Source of the DNA: CALDTK01 sp963837005
Lineage (GTDB): Bacteria > Bacteroidota > Bacteroidia > Chitinophagales > Saprospiraceae
Direction: 5' to 3'
NCBI GenBank assembly: GCA_963837005.1
Contig: CAWIMC010000020.1
Span: 434,001-498,000 of the forward strand
DNA length: 64,000 nt
Part shown: piece by piece, positions 1 to 9,700 of the stretch
Layout: every line of letters begins with the position of its first letter
Numbering within the stretch: the stretch's first letter is position 1
Position numbers and translations under genes: made by a program
Notes under the pieces: generated by a model
What the model was told of the DNA's origin: nothing
Seen by the model: the letters and a program-made list of their open reading frames with translations, nothing else
The model's database searches: none

Positions 1-1
1 C

Positions 2-520
2 GAGAGCCCCTACAAGATCTTGTTGCCTGAGGAGGCCCGCAAGGTCACCGATCGCCTCCAGGTCATCCCCGGCTTTTCCAACCTAGAAGCCGTCGTGCTC
101 GAGAAGATCAACGCCGGTGCAGAGGACGCCGCCAAGCAGGCCGCGCCCATCTTCAAGGACGCTATCCGCCAGATGTCCTTCGCCGACGCCACCAATATCC
201 TCATGGGACCAAAGGACGCCGCCACCACCTACCTCAACGACAAGACCTACCAGGCTCTCTACGCACAGTTCAAACCCGTGATCATCGGCTCGCTCGACAA
301 GTTTCAGGCGCGCAAGTACTGGAGCGACGCGGTCGGGAAGTACAACCAGATCCCCCTGGTCACCGATGTCAATCCCGAACTCGACGATTACGTCACCCAA
401 CAGGCCCTCAATGGTCTCTTCGCGATGGTTGCCAAGGAGGAACTCGACATCCGTCAAAACGTCAACGCCCGTACGACGGATTTGATGAAGCGGGTGTTCG
501 CGCGGCAGGATGGGAAATAA
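2..520 (+). CDS. DUF4197 domain protein, 5' truncated by window edge
   Basis: The reading frame is open from base 2 and encodes ESPYKILLPEEARKV before the first internal candidate start, so the gene begins outside the window. What remains is about 172 residues and matches the DUF4197 pattern: KILLPEEA, then NLEAVVLEKINAGAEDAA, MSFADATNILMGPKDAATTY, KYNQIPLVTDVNPELDDYVTQ and the C-terminal ARTTDLMKRVFA. The family is usually about 230 residues with an N-terminal signal peptide, so roughly a quarter is missing. Function is unknown; family members are predicted exported. The IRQN segment near the end overlaps a divergent copy of the dispersed hairpin motif (bases 449-463). It converges on the SPOR protein gene across a strong hairpin. 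Confidence 0.85.
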   Translation, partial: ESPYKILLPEEARKVTDRLQVIPGFSNLEAVVLEKINAGAEDAAKQAAPIFKDAIRQMSFADATNILMGPKDAATTYLNDKTYQALYAQFKPVIIGSLDKFQARKYWSDAVGKYNQIPLVTDVNPELDDYVTQQALNGLFAMVAKEELDIRQNVNARTTDLMKRVFARQDGK

Positions 521-596
521 TTGTTGAATTTTTGAAGGTTGAATTGTTGAATGCGTCCCGTAGGCCTCAACAATTCAACCTTCAAAAATTCAACAA
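521..596. terminator. Perfect 30-bp inverted repeat between convergent genes
   Basis: Bases 521-550 and 567-596 are exact reverse complements, separated by a 16-base loop. The arms are AT-rich and built from TTGTTGAA/TTGAA blocks. The hairpin starts one base after the DUF4197 stop and ends six bases before the end of the convergent gene. A bidirectional terminator is the simplest reading, but no clean U-tract follows and the arms are unusually long and perfect, so a palindromic repeat element is also possible. Confidence 0.7.
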
Positions 597-601
597 CTGC
601 C

Positions 602-2734
602 TTAATTCCGCGCCATTCCCCGGTACGTCCCGAAGTCAAACGCCACCACGTACGCGTCGCCAAAACCCGCCGCCTGCACGCTGCCCAGCTCGGCGCGAGC
701 CTCCTCGAGAGAGCCATACCGCCCCACGAACACTCGGTAGAAAGCTTTGTCGGAGAAGTAGTCCCCAGAGAGCTCACCAATCGCGCTAACGGAGCGGTAG
801 CGGCTATGGGTAGGTTCGAACTCCGACCGCGCCTCGATCTGGATGCGGTACTCACGAGCAGGTGCCACGTCGGGCCGCTCCGGTTTGGGGGCAGGGACTT
901 GCGTTGAAACGACAGGCACCGGGACAGGTGGCGGTGCTGGCGTCGACATCAGCACCGGTGGGCTCGGCGGCGGGGCTGATGCTACGGGCGTCGAAACGGG
1001 TTGCTCGACAGGCACCTGCGGAACGGGTACAGGGGGGCTCGACACGCCTGTGTCGCTCTTGCGGGGTGTCCCCGCGGGTGCGGTGGGTATCCTTCCGATT
1101 GGTGGCTCGGTACGGTTGGACTCGATCTGCTGGACGTCCGCCAGCGTCACCACGATGCGCTGGAGGCGGATGCGCGGGAGCTGAAAGCCCTCGCGGCGTG
1201 ACTTCGGAATCGCAACCACGCGCTCGACGGGCTTGTAGTCCTCGCGCCGGATGTCGAGCGTCACCTCCGTGCCCATCGGGAGCTCTACCGAGAAAAACCC
1301 GTCATCGCTGCGGGCCGTGGTGATGAGTCGACGGCGCCCGTCGGCTTCCGTTACGAAGGCCGTCACCATCACGCCGCCGAGGCCGAGCTCCGAGAGCGAG
1401 TCGACCACCTGGAGACTGAGCGGCATCTTCGGGGTGCCCGGCCTGACGAGGTAGAGGTCCTCGTTATTGGTGCGGGTCTTGGCGTCGCGCAGGGCACGGT
1501 TGCTCGATAGGGTAGCGAGGTTGGTCTCGGGTATCTCGCGGTAGTAGTAGTCGTCGGCGGCGCTGTTGATCGGGGCACCCATGTTCTTAGGAACGTTGTA
1601 GCCGTTGCGCCCGCCCTGCGTCGAGAAGACGTCGTAGCCGCCGAGGTTGAGGTACCCATTCGACGCGAAAAAGAGCGTCATCGTGGTCGGATTGTAGAAC
1701 GGACTCACCTCGTCGCCGACGCCATTTACCACCGGACCTAAGTTTTGCGGGAAACTAAAATCGAGCGCCCCCGAATTGAGGTAGCGCTCCGAGCGATACA
1801 GGTCCATCCCGCCGTAACCGTCGAGGCGGTCCGAGGCGAACAGCATTACCTCGCGCTCGTCCTCGCGGTAGACGTAGGGGTGTGAGGTGGTGTTGCCGTC
1901 GGTGTTGATGTAGGAGGGCAGTGGCTGCGGCGTCGACCAGCTTCCGCCCGAACGTTGGACCACGTAGATCCGACAAGCCGCCGTGGGCTGCGTCATCACC
2001 TCGCGCTGGTCGCAGAGGCTAAAGTAAAACCGGTCTTTGAGCGGGCTCAGCGTCCCCGGACCGATGTGCTTTCCGGCGACGATCGGGAACTGGTCCGCGG
2101 CCTCGGCGGGTTGCCAGTTGCCCCCGGCCTCGAAGCTGCGATACATGCGCATTGGGCCGCGCCGATCGCTCAGGAAGTAGACCGTCTCCGGCGACAGCGG
2201 CATCGGGGCCATCTCGTTGCTCGGCTCGTTGATCGAGGTCGAGAAGGGTTCCACGATGATGTCGGGGTTGAAGTTTCGCAGCGACTGTCGCGCCATCTCG
2301 GCCCCTTTGACCTCCATCTCGACGATGCTCTTCAAGATGGGCAGATCGCTGCCTTTGTAGAAGCTCAGGTAGTCGAGGTACGCCGCCGTGGCCCGGTCGA
2401 ACTCCCCGTCCTGCTTCAAGCTCCTCGCAAATCGCAGGCCCGCCAGCGGGTACTCCTTCCACTCTCTTACGACCGGTGCGTAGTGGGCCGCCGCCCGCGT
2501 GTAGTCCTTGACGAGGTAGAACTCCTCGGCTGCCGCGAAGGCCAGTTCGGTCTTCTGCGGCTTCATGAGGTAGGCGTCGGCGTACTGTTCGGCGGCCTTG
2601 AGGTGCTCCCCGAGGGCCAGGAAGCGCTCGGCCAGTTTGAGGTGCTCTTTGTAGCTGATCTCCTGCGCGGAGGCCGGCAGCCCCAGGGCTAGACACAGGA
2701 CGAGAGAAAGGTTTCGGAGCGCAGTCAACATCAT
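602..2734 (-). CDS. PorE-like TPR/PD40 envelope protein with C-terminal SPOR domain
   Basis: This 710-residue exported protein has a signal peptide (about 1-23, ending ASAQ), TPR-like helices (about 25-150; LKLAERFLALGEHLKAAEQYADAY), and PD40/WD40-like propeller repeats (about 165-430; YFLSDRRGPMRMYRS, LFASDRLDGYGGMDLYRS, LFFASNGYLNLGGYDVF). A carboxypeptidase-regulatory/CNA-B-like fold follows (about 435-510), then a Pro-rich linker (about 545-625) and a SPOR domain (about 630-708). The TPR-propeller-regulatory order is that of PorE, a T9SS-associated periplasmic protein. PorE ends in an OmpA-like peptidoglycan-binding domain, and SPOR, which binds denuded glycan strands, would replace it here. 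A T9SS or cell-wall anchoring role is inferred; T9SS substrates are encoded nearby. Confidence 0.8.
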   Translation of the reverse strand: MMLTALRNLSLVLCLALGLPASAQEISYKEHLKLAERFLALGEHLKAAEQYADAYLMKPQKTELAFAAAEEFYLVKDYTRAAAHYAPVVREWKEYPLAGLRFARSLKQDGEFDRATAAYLDYLSFYKGSDLPILKSIVEMEVKGAEMARQSLRNFNPDIIVEPFSTSINEPSNEMAPMPLSPETVYFLSDRRGPMRMYRSFEAGGNWQPAEAADQFPIVAGKHIGPGTLSPLKDRFYFSLCDQREVMTQPTAACRIYVVQRSGGSWSTPQPLPSYINTDGNTTSHPYVYREDEREVMLFASDRLDGYGGMDLYRSERYLNSGALDFSFPQNLGPVVNGVGDEVSPFYNPTTMTLFFASNGYLNLGGYDVFSTQGGRNGYNVPKNMGAPINSAADDYYYREIPETNLATLSSNRALRDAKTRTNNEDLYLVRPGTPKMPLSLQVVDSLSELGLGGVMVTAFVTEADGRRRLITTARSDDGFFSVELPMGTEVTLDIRREDYKPVERVVAIPKSRREGFQLPRIRLQRIVVTLADVQQIESNRTEPPIGRIPTAPAGTPRKSDTGVSSPPVPVPQVPVEQPVSTPVASAPPPSPPVLMSTPAPPPVPVPVVSTQVPAPKPERPDVAPAREYRIQIEARSEFEPTHSRYRSVSAIGELSGDYFSDKAFYRVFVGRYGSLEEARAELGSVQAAGFGDAYVVAFDFGTYRGMARN

Positions 2735-2778
2735 ACGGGCGTACTAACGAAGGCCGGTGACCCGAGCTTTCGGAACCG

Positions 2779-2786
2779 CAAAGATA
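2779..2786 (-). promoter_or_regulatory. Probable -7 box (TATCTTTG)
   Basis: On the minus strand this is TATCTTTG, an exact match to the Bacteroidota -7 consensus TAnnTTTG, 45 bases upstream of the SPOR-protein start codon. No convincing -33 TTG was seen at the expected distance. Confidence 0.4.
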
Positions 2787-2812
2787 CGAGCTTACAGAAA
2801 GGGGGGCGCTGG

Positions 2813-3397
2813 CTAGGCCACGGCTCGCGTGGCGAGGCGTCGGAGTTGCGCCGCGATCACGGGGGCGTAATGCCTATGCTCGAGTGCTAGTACAGCCGCG
2901 GCTATCTCGTCTGGAGTACTCCCGGCCGCAATAGGCACGGTAGCCTGGAAGAGCACACCCCCGCGGTCGTAGACCTCGTCGGCGAGGTGGACCGTGATGC
3001 CGGAATGGGTTTCGCCCGCCGCCGCCACCGCCTCGTGCACGTGCCGCCCGTACATTCCAGCGCCCCCGTACTTGGGGAGTAGCGCTGGGTGGATGTTGAT
3101 GAGCCTTTCGGCAAAACCCGCCACCACGTCCGCAGGCACCAGCTTGAGGTAGCCTGCGAGTACGATGAGGTCGGGATCGTGCTTCCGCAGAACCCGCAGC
3201 ATCTCCCCTGGGGCCGTCCGTTGTTTTGGCGAAAGCCAGCCCGAAGGGACGCCCCGCGCCGCCGCACGCGCGTGTACTCCGGCCTCCTTGCGGTCGGAGA
3301 GCACGGCCACGACCCTGGCGTCCGTGCGTTCGTCGAAGTAGGCCATGATGCGCTCGGCGTTAGAGCCGGAGCCGGAGGCGAGGAGGAGTAGCTTCAA
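2813..3397 (-). CDS. purN: Phosphoribosylglycinamide formyltransferase
   Basis: PurN transfers a formyl group from 10-formyltetrahydrofolate to GAR in purine synthesis. The 194-residue product has the N-terminal LLLASGSGSNAERI loop, LIVLAGYLKLVP, the catalytic INIHPALLPKYGG segment (Asn and His) and GITVHLADEVYDRGGVLFQ with the catalytic Asp. The start chosen is a TTG at 3397 because family members begin M-K/R-LALLASGSGTN. An in-frame ATG at 3457 would add 20 atypical residues. Two copies of the dispersed hairpin lie inside (3103-3117 as GFAERL, 3223-3237 as WLSPKQ), neither changing the length compared with the family as I recall it. No other purine gene is adjacent. Confidence 0.9.
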   Translation of the reverse strand: MKLLLLASGSGSNAERIMAYFDERTDARVVAVLSDRKEAGVHARAAARGVPSGWLSPKQRTAPGEMLRVLRKHDPDLIVLAGYLKLVPADVVAGFAERLINIHPALLPKYGGAGMYGRHVHEAVAAAGETHSGITVHLADEVYDRGGVLFQATVPIAAGSTPDEIAAAVLALEHRHYAPVIAAQLRRLATRAVA

Positions 3398-3547
3398 AGT
3401 GGGAGAGCGATAAAGTGGAAAGCGGAAAGTGACCGTGGGGGCGCAGCTGGGCGGCAAAGCTATCGTGTGCTCGTTGGTCCATCTTTGCGCTCGCCAGCGC
3501 CCGAACGGCCACTTGCAACTTTCTACTCCTCCACTTCATACCGCTCG

Positions 3548-4756
3548 ATGCCCCTCGCCCTCCGCTTCGCCCTCCGCTATATGTTCGGGCGGCGGTCCAT
3601 CAACGTCATCAATCTGGTCACGGCGCTGAGCGTGTCTGGACTGGCTGTCGGGGCGGCGGCCGTGCTGCTGGTGCTCAGCGTCTTCAACGGCTTCGAACAG
3701 GTGATCGGGGACATGTTCGGGAAGTTCAACTCGGCGGTACAGGTGACGCCGGCCAGGGGGAAGACCTTCGCGCTCGACAGTTTTCCTTTTGGGGCCGTAC
3801 GGGCAGTGGCGGGCGTGGCCGACGTGTCGGTGGTCCTCGAGGAGACGGCCTTCTTCGAGTACGGGGACTCGCGGGCGTTTGGGAAAGTCAAGGGCGTGGA
3901 CTCGGCCTACGTGCTCGTGTCGGATGTCGATAGTGTGCTTATCGAGGGAGATTTTGAGTTGTTTGGTGATGCAGAAGGGCGCTCGTTCGGAGTGCTCGGG
4001 TTGGGGCTCTCCAACAAACTCGACGTCAACACGGGCGATCCCTTCGAACCGGTCCAGGTGTACGCCGCCAAACGCCAGCAAAAGGGGCCGCTCGACCAGC
4101 CGTTTCGGGTGCGGGCGGTCTATCCGCAGGGCACCTTCGCCATCCAGCAGGACTACGACCAGCAGTACCTCTTCACAGACCTACAGAGCGTTCAGGATCT
4201 ACTCGGCCTCCCCGGCCAGGCGTCGGCCATCGAGTTGAGTGTTTTGGCGAAAGCCGACTACGCCGCCGTCGCGGACGAGATCGAGGATCTCCTCGGACCA
4301 GGCTTCACGGTCAAGGACCGCCGCGAGCAGGACGCCGACCTGCTGCGCCTCATGAACATCGAAAAGTGGCTCAGCTACATCATCCTCACGCTCGTGCTGC
4401 TGTTGGTGAGCTTTAATCTCGTTGGCTGCCTCTGGCTCATCGTGTTGGAGAAAGAGCGCGACATCGGTATCCTGCGGGCCATGGGAGCTCAGGCGGGCAC
4501 AGTGCGCGGTATCTTCCTCGGGCTCGGTTTTTTGCTGTCGGCCATGGGGGCGGCGCTGGGGCTGGCGCTGGCCGTCGTCATCTATGCCGCGCAAAAGCAG
4601 TTTGGCCTCGTGCGCGTACCGGAGGGCCTGGTGGTGAGTGCCTACCCCATCGAGATGCGACCACTGGACGTGCTGGTGGTCGTGGTGACCGTGCTCGTCA
4701 TCGGACTCGTGGCGAGTTTGCCGGCGGCGCGGCGGGCGGCGCGGGCGCAGGTCTGA
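3548..4756 (+). CDS. LolC/LolE-type ABC transporter permease (FtsX family)
   Basis: This 402-residue inner-membrane protein begins MPLALRFALRYMFGRRSINVINLVTALSV, the N-terminal signature of lipoprotein-releasing permeases, followed by TM1 (about 22-45; GLAVGAAAVLLVLSVFNGFE). A large periplasmic MacB-like domain (about 50-265) follows, then three C-terminal TM segments (about 280-400) with LEKERDIGILRAMGA, the FtsX coupling-helix motif. It should extract or move lipoproteins with a LolD-like ATPase, which is not encoded next to it. An upstream in-frame start at 3467 would add 27 residues; ATG 3548 fits the family better. One hairpin motif copy (4241-4255) encodes SVLAKADY in the periplasmic domain. 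Confidence 0.88.
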   Translation: MPLALRFALRYMFGRRSINVINLVTALSVSGLAVGAAAVLLVLSVFNGFEQVIGDMFGKFNSAVQVTPARGKTFALDSFPFGAVRAVAGVADVSVVLEETAFFEYGDSRAFGKVKGVDSAYVLVSDVDSVLIEGDFELFGDAEGRSFGVLGLGLSNKLDVNTGDPFEPVQVYAAKRQQKGPLDQPFRVRAVYPQGTFAIQQDYDQQYLFTDLQSVQDLLGLPGQASAIELSVLAKADYAAVADEIEDLLGPGFTVKDRREQDADLLRLMNIEKWLSYIILTLVLLLVSFNLVGCLWLIVLEKERDIGILRAMGAQAGTVRGIFLGLGFLLSAMGAALGLALAVVIYAAQKQFGLVRVPEGLVVSAYPIEMRPLDVLVVVVTVLVIGLVASLPAARRAARAQV

Positions 4757-4791
4757 GCTTCTTGGCTTGGGCTTTGCCTATCCCTTTGGCT

Positions 4792-5697
4792 ATGTCCTCC
4801 CTCGACGCCCTCGCCCTGCTGTTGCTCGCCCTCGCCACGGCCCTGATGCTCGCGATCCTCGTGATCGCCCGCCTCCAGCTTGAGCGCCGCCGCGATAGAG
4901 CCGCCGCGCAGCTTTCCCGAGTAGCTGCCCCGCCCGATCTCGCCAGGGCCCTCCAGCGCATCCGTCGGTCGAATGCCGAACTGGAGAGCTTCGCCCTCGC
5001 CGTGAGTCACCAACTCCGTACCCCGCTCCAGCAGGCCACCGCTGCCGTGGGGGCCCTCGAAAGCCGGCTGCCCGATCGTGTACACGCCGCCGTCCACGAG
5101 GCCATAGCAGTGACCCACGAGCGGCTCGCCTCCATGACCGATCTCGTCGCCGCCGTGCTCGCCTACACGCGCGTCCACCAGGCTGTACGGCTTTCGCCAA
5201 AACGCATCTCCCTCCAGGCGCTCTTCGAGCAACTCGGCACCCACCTCCGCGGCGAATACCCGGGCCGCGTCATCGACCTCCGCTTTGACGGGGAAGGTGA
5301 ACTCCTGGCCCCTCCCGACGCGGTCGAAGGGGTCTTCCGGCACCTCCTCGCGAATGCCGTCGCGTACAACCGACACCCCATCGTGCGCATCGGCGTTACC
5401 GTGCGCCGCATCAACGGCCAGGTTCGCATCGAGGTCAGCGACAATGGCCCAGGAATCGCCAGCGCCCACCACGCCCGCATCTTCGAACCGTTTCGCCGCA
5501 TCCCCACTCCCGATACAGCGTCTGCTGGGTATGGTTTGGGCCTCGCACACGCTCGCCGCACAGTCGCTCAGCTCGGAGGCGACCTAAAGTTGACGTCTAC
5601 ATTGGGGCGCGGCAGCGTTTTCACGGTCACCCTACCGGTAGAGACGACGCCAGTAGTGAGCATGATAGCCGAACAGGTCGAGATGGCTCAGAACTAA
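4792..5697 (+). CDS. Membrane-anchored sensor histidine kinase
   Basis: A 301-residue kinase with one N-terminal TM helix (about 3-24), a short coiled linker, a HisKA dimerisation helix with the phospho-acceptor His in AVSHQLRTPLQQ, and an HATPase domain with N box HLLANAVAYNRH, G1 VSDNGPGI and G2 GYGLGLAHAR. There is no periplasmic or PAS sensor domain and no adjacent response regulator, so the input is probably membrane-borne or through a partner. It starts 35 bases after the permease gene and may be cotranscribed. A TTG at 4762 is an alternative start. The motif at 5189-5203 encodes RLSPKRI between the two catalytic domains. Confidence 0.85.
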   Translation: MSSLDALALLLLALATALMLAILVIARLQLERRRDRAAAQLSRVAAPPDLARALQRIRRSNAELESFALAVSHQLRTPLQQATAAVGALESRLPDRVHAAVHEAIAVTHERLASMTDLVAAVLAYTRVHQAVRLSPKRISLQALFEQLGTHLRGEYPGRVIDLRFDGEGELLAPPDAVEGVFRHLLANAVAYNRHPIVRIGVTVRRINGQVRIEVSDNGPGIASAHHARIFEPFRRIPTPDTASAGYGLGLAHARRTVAQLGGDLKLTSTLGRGSVFTVTLPVETTPVVSMIAEQVEMAQN

Positions 5698-5737
5698 TCG
5701 GAGCGCAAGCCGCGTCCCCCGCGGCAGCAACGCCGCA

Positions 5738-5800
5738 GGCCAACGCCGCCACCGGCCAACGCCGCCACCAGGCCATCGCCGCCACCGGCCATCGCCGCCT
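5738..5800. repeat. 16-bp imperfect tandem repeat
   Basis: About four copies of a 16-base unit (GGCCAACGCCGCCACC and a GGCCATCGCCGCC form) fill the gap between the convergent kinase and dapD genes. It is non-coding by position and has no spacers. Confidence 0.7.
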
Positions 5801-5814
5801 TCAGGCCAACCCAA

Positions 5815-6630
5815 CTACACCGCCACATCGTGCTCCCGCAACGCCGCATTTAGACTCGTCTTCAAATCCGTCGATGCTTTGCGCTGCCCGATAATTAGGG
5901 CGCACGGCACCTGGTACGTGCCCGCGGGGAAGGTTTTGGCGAAAGCCCCCGGAATAACGACCGAACGCGGGGGCACGTAGCCCCGGTGGACGACCTCTTC
6001 GGCTCCCGTCACGTCGATAATGCGGGTCGATTTGGTGAGCACCACGTTGGCTCCCAGCACGGCCTCGCGCCCGACGCGGACGCCCTCCACCACGATGGCT
6101 CGGCTCCCGATGAAGCAGTCGTCCTCGATGATGGTCGGCGTGGCCTGCAAGGGCTCCAGTACACCGCCCAGGCCGACGCCTCCACTCAGGTGAACGTTAC
6201 GACCGACCTGCGCACAGCTGCCCACCGTGGCCCAGGTGTCGACCATCGTGCCCGCCCCGACGTGCGCCCCGATGTTGACGTAGCTCGGCATCATGATCAC
6301 GCCCGCCTCTAAATAGCTGCCGTGACGTGCGATGGCGTGCGGCACGACACGGACGCCCTGCGCGGCGTAGTCCCGCTTCAAGGGTATCTTATCGTGAAAC
6401 TCGAACGGCCCCACCTCGATCGTCTGCATCTGGCAGATCGGGAAATAGAGCACGACGGCCTTCTTGACCCACTCGTTGACCTGCCAGCCATCCCCGATGG
6501 GCTCGGCCACGCGCAGGCGCCCCTTGTCGAGTTCTTCGACCACGGCACGGATGGCCTCCTGCGTAGCGGATTCACGGAGGAGGTCACGGTTGTCCCAGGC
6601 GGACTCGATGGTTTGGCGGAGATCTTGCAT
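5815..6630 (-). CDS. dapD: 2,3,4,5-tetrahydropyridine-2,6-dicarboxylate N-succinyltransferase
   Basis: DapD succinylates tetrahydrodipicolinate in the lysine/diaminopimelate pathway. The 271-residue protein has an N-terminal helical domain (MQDLRQTIESAWDNRD), then the left-handed beta-helix of hexapeptide repeats (MMPSYVNIGAHVGAGTMVDTWATVGSCAQVG, VHLSGGVGLGGVLEP, DCFIGSRAIVVEGVRVG) and a C-terminal YQVPCALIIGQRK. The length is typical. ATG 6630 is preferred over the longer ORF because upstream codons look unrelated and a promoter-like box lies just before it. The motif copy at 5933-5947 encodes GAFAKTF in a loop that is variable in the family. Confidence 0.95.
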   Translation of the reverse strand: MQDLRQTIESAWDNRDLLRESATQEAIRAVVEELDKGRLRVAEPIGDGWQVNEWVKKAVVLYFPICQMQTIEVGPFEFHDKIPLKRDYAAQGVRVVPHAIARHGSYLEAGVIMMPSYVNIGAHVGAGTMVDTWATVGSCAQVGRNVHLSGGVGLGGVLEPLQATPTIIEDDCFIGSRAIVVEGVRVGREAVLGANVVLTKSTRIIDVTGAEEVVHRGYVPPRSVVIPGAFAKTFPAGTYQVPCALIIGQRKASTDLKTSLNAALREHDVAV

Positions 6631-6634
6631 GGGG

Positions 6635-6642
6635 GGAAGGTA
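6635..6642 (-). promoter_or_regulatory. Possible -7 box very close to dapD start
   Basis: On the minus strand this reads TACCTTCC, ending four bases before the dapD ATG. It resembles the degenerate Bacteroidota -7 element. If used, the mRNA would have almost no leader. Confidence 0.3.
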
Positions 6643-6761
6643 CCCGCGGAGTGCTTTGCGCCGTAGACAGTTGACGCCTACGCGACGTACGGGCCGCCTG
6701 CTCGCCAATACGGCGTAGGCTAGCCCGTTAGCTTCGCGACTGCTCTGATATACCCACTTTC

Positions 6762-9700
6762 ATGTCTCACAGATTCCTCCTCGTCCGCCAGCTCGTAATG
6801 GCCTTCGTATGGGTCATTGGCGGCACCGTCATCGGGACTGCACAAATTGCGCCCGACCGGGAGGTCTACGTGGAAGAGGCACGACTGGAGGTACTGATGC
6901 TAAGGCCAGCAGCCCGCTCGTTCGTCGACCAAGCGCCTGTCGGACCGCACGCCATCGTTTTGCCGACACCCGAGGGTGGGGAGGACACCTACCTGCTCCT
7001 GCCGAGTCGCGTGATGTCCGCAGCGTTACAGGCCAGCTACCCGGAGCTCCGCACCTTCGTCGGCTTTCGCCAAAACCACCCCGAGCAGCGGATCCGTGCG
7101 ACCTACCGTCCGCAGGCTGGCTGGCAGATCGCCTATGGCGGCCCGAACGTGTCGAGGGCCGTCGTGTACAAGGAAGCGGCTTTCGCCAAAACGAGTTCCA
7201 GCGCAGACCTCCAGCCGAGTGCTTCGCAAGCGCAGCCCACCTACCGCCTCCAATTCGCAGCTGACCAAGCCCCGGCAACCCACAGCTGCGGTTTTGCGGA
7301 AGCGAACCAACCCGGCCCCCCGCTCCCCATCGCCTACCACAAAGGCGAGCGAGGCGACGATGCGGACCCGACCCGCTCTGCCCAAAGCCGCGTCGCGCCG
7401 AATCTAGGACCGCAGACCCCGGACCTAGGCGCCCAGCTAGCCCCCAACCCCCTGCGCCGCTACCGCCTCGCCCTCACGTGCACCGGAGAGTACGCCCAGG
7501 CCGTTGGCGGGACCAACCCCACCAAGGCCACTGTGCTGGCCGCCATGGTGACGGCCGTCAACCGCCTCAACGAGGTCTACGAGCGCGACCTCGGGATCAC
7601 TTTCGAACTTATCCCCCGCAACGACGAGCTCATTTTCCTCGACGGTGCGACCGACCCCTACGACAACAGCGATGCGAACGCCCTGCTCTCGGGGTCCCAC
7701 ACGCAGATCACGCAGCGCATCGGCACGGAGGGCTTCGACCTCGGGCACGTCTTCGCCACCGAAGGCGCGGGCCTGGCCAGTCTTGCGAGCGTCTGTACCT
7801 CCCGGGGCAAGGGGAAGGGCACGACCGGCATCTCCAACCCGGCCACGGATTTCTTTTACATCGACTATGTCGCCCACGAGATCGGTCACCAGCTCGGGGC
7901 CACGCACACGTTCTATAACAGCTGCTCCAACAACCGCGAGAACGGGACGGCCTTCGAGCCGGGGTCGGGGTCGACGATCATGGCCTACGCGGGCATCTGC
8001 TCGCCGAACATCCAGAACCGCAGCGACGACTACTTCCACGCCGCGAGCCTGGCTCAGATCCGTACCGTACTGGCCGGCAGCGGCGGCTGCGCCGCGTCTA
8101 GCGCCACCGACAACCAAGTGCCCGAGTTCGCGACGACTACGCCCCTCGCTGACCTTCACTACATTCCCACGGGCACGCCTTTTTTCCTGGACGCCGTGGC
8201 CACCGATGCCAACGGCGACCCGCTCACCTACACCTGGGAGCAGATGGACAACATCGGCAACGCTCCGCAGCCGCCCGTGGGCAGCAATGTAGACGGGCCT
8301 CTGTTCCGTTCGCTGCGGCCAAGCCCCTCGCCGAGGCGCGTGTTTACGACGATCGCTGGACAGTACGCTACGCTGCCGACCGTGTCGCGGGACCTCAACT
8401 TTCGGGTAACGGTCCGCGATAACCGCCGACCCGCCGGAGCGACCGCAAGCCGCGACGTGCGCGTCCGAGCCGTGGGCGGAGAGGCCCCTTTTGAAGTGCT
8501 AAACCTCACGAGCAACCTCACCGCGCAGGGGTTTGCGTCGCAGGAGATCGTCTACCGGGCTGGGCGTACGCGAGAGGCCCCGATTAGTGCTGACCTCGTT
8601 GACGTCTACCTAAGTTCCGACGGTGGACTCACCTACTCCGATACGCTCGCGGTCGGGGTGCCCAACAACGGCCGAGCCCTAGTCACGCTGCCGAACCTCG
8701 CCCGGACCGGGCGGGTCATCGTCCGTGGCCACGGGAAGGTCTTCTTTGCCGTAAGCAAAGGAGTCCTCACCGTGCAGCCGACTACCGTGCCGACCTTGGT
8801 GCTGAGCGGTTCTGGGCGGGAGATTCGTGCTTGCGTTGGAGAGCGCATGTTTCGGGACACGCTCCGCAGCCGGGCGGTACTCGGTTTTAGCGAAAGCGTA
8901 CATATCCAGACCTCTGCACTGCCTGCTGGCATCGAACTCGGCTACGTGACCACGCCACAAGCTCCTGGCTTCTCGCTTCCCATTGAGGTGCGCATCCGGG
9001 CGGAGGCGAAGGCCGGCGAGTACCGTATTGGCGTGTGGGGGATAGCTGCTTCGAGCACCAATCGCATCGGGTATACCGAACTTACCATCGGCGTGACGGC
9101 CGTACCGTCTGTGGCACCACTACTGCTCGTGCCCACCGACGGATCCCGGCTGACGCAACCCGAAGTAGCGTTCGCGTTCGAGCCAACGGCGGGGGTGCCT
9201 CGTAGTCGCCTACAGGTGAGTCGCTCGCCAATCTTTACGAGGCCTGTCATCGACACCACGCTTGAATTGGCTGCCGTTACGCTGCCGGCAATCGCGCCGG
9301 GTATTTACTACTGGCGCGCGGCGGCGATCAACGAATGTGGCAACGGTCCGTGGTCAGTCCCCCGCGGCTTCCAGGTACTCGACCTCGTTGATACCGCGCT
9401 CTCCGTCGCGACGCGCGTACAGATTTCGAGTGGTGCGGCGGCTGACTACCGCCTCAGCGTGACGGTGCCGACCGCGCGGCCGGTCTACCGATACGAGGTG
9501 TCGACAAACGTCACGCATACCTGGGTCGGTGACCTGAGTGGGAGCCTGCGCCTACCCGACGGCACCTCGCGTACGCTCTTCGAGCAGGCTGGCGGTGGGG
9601 ATTGCGGCGGCTCTGACTTGGCGGTGACCTTCTCTGACGCCGCCGAGGCTACGGCCACGACCTATACCAACACCTGCGGCAGAGAGGTCCCGAGCATCAG

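Noticed and set aside
1955..2692. Long plus-strand ORF antisense to the SPOR protein gene
   Set aside because: It is a shadow of the GC-rich minus-strand gene; its translation is low-complexity Arg/Gly/Leu and matches no family.
3180..3194. GCTTCCGCAGAACCC as a motif copy
   Set aside because: It reads GTTCTGCGGAAGC on the minus strand, with a changed leader and a two-base stem; too weak to count.
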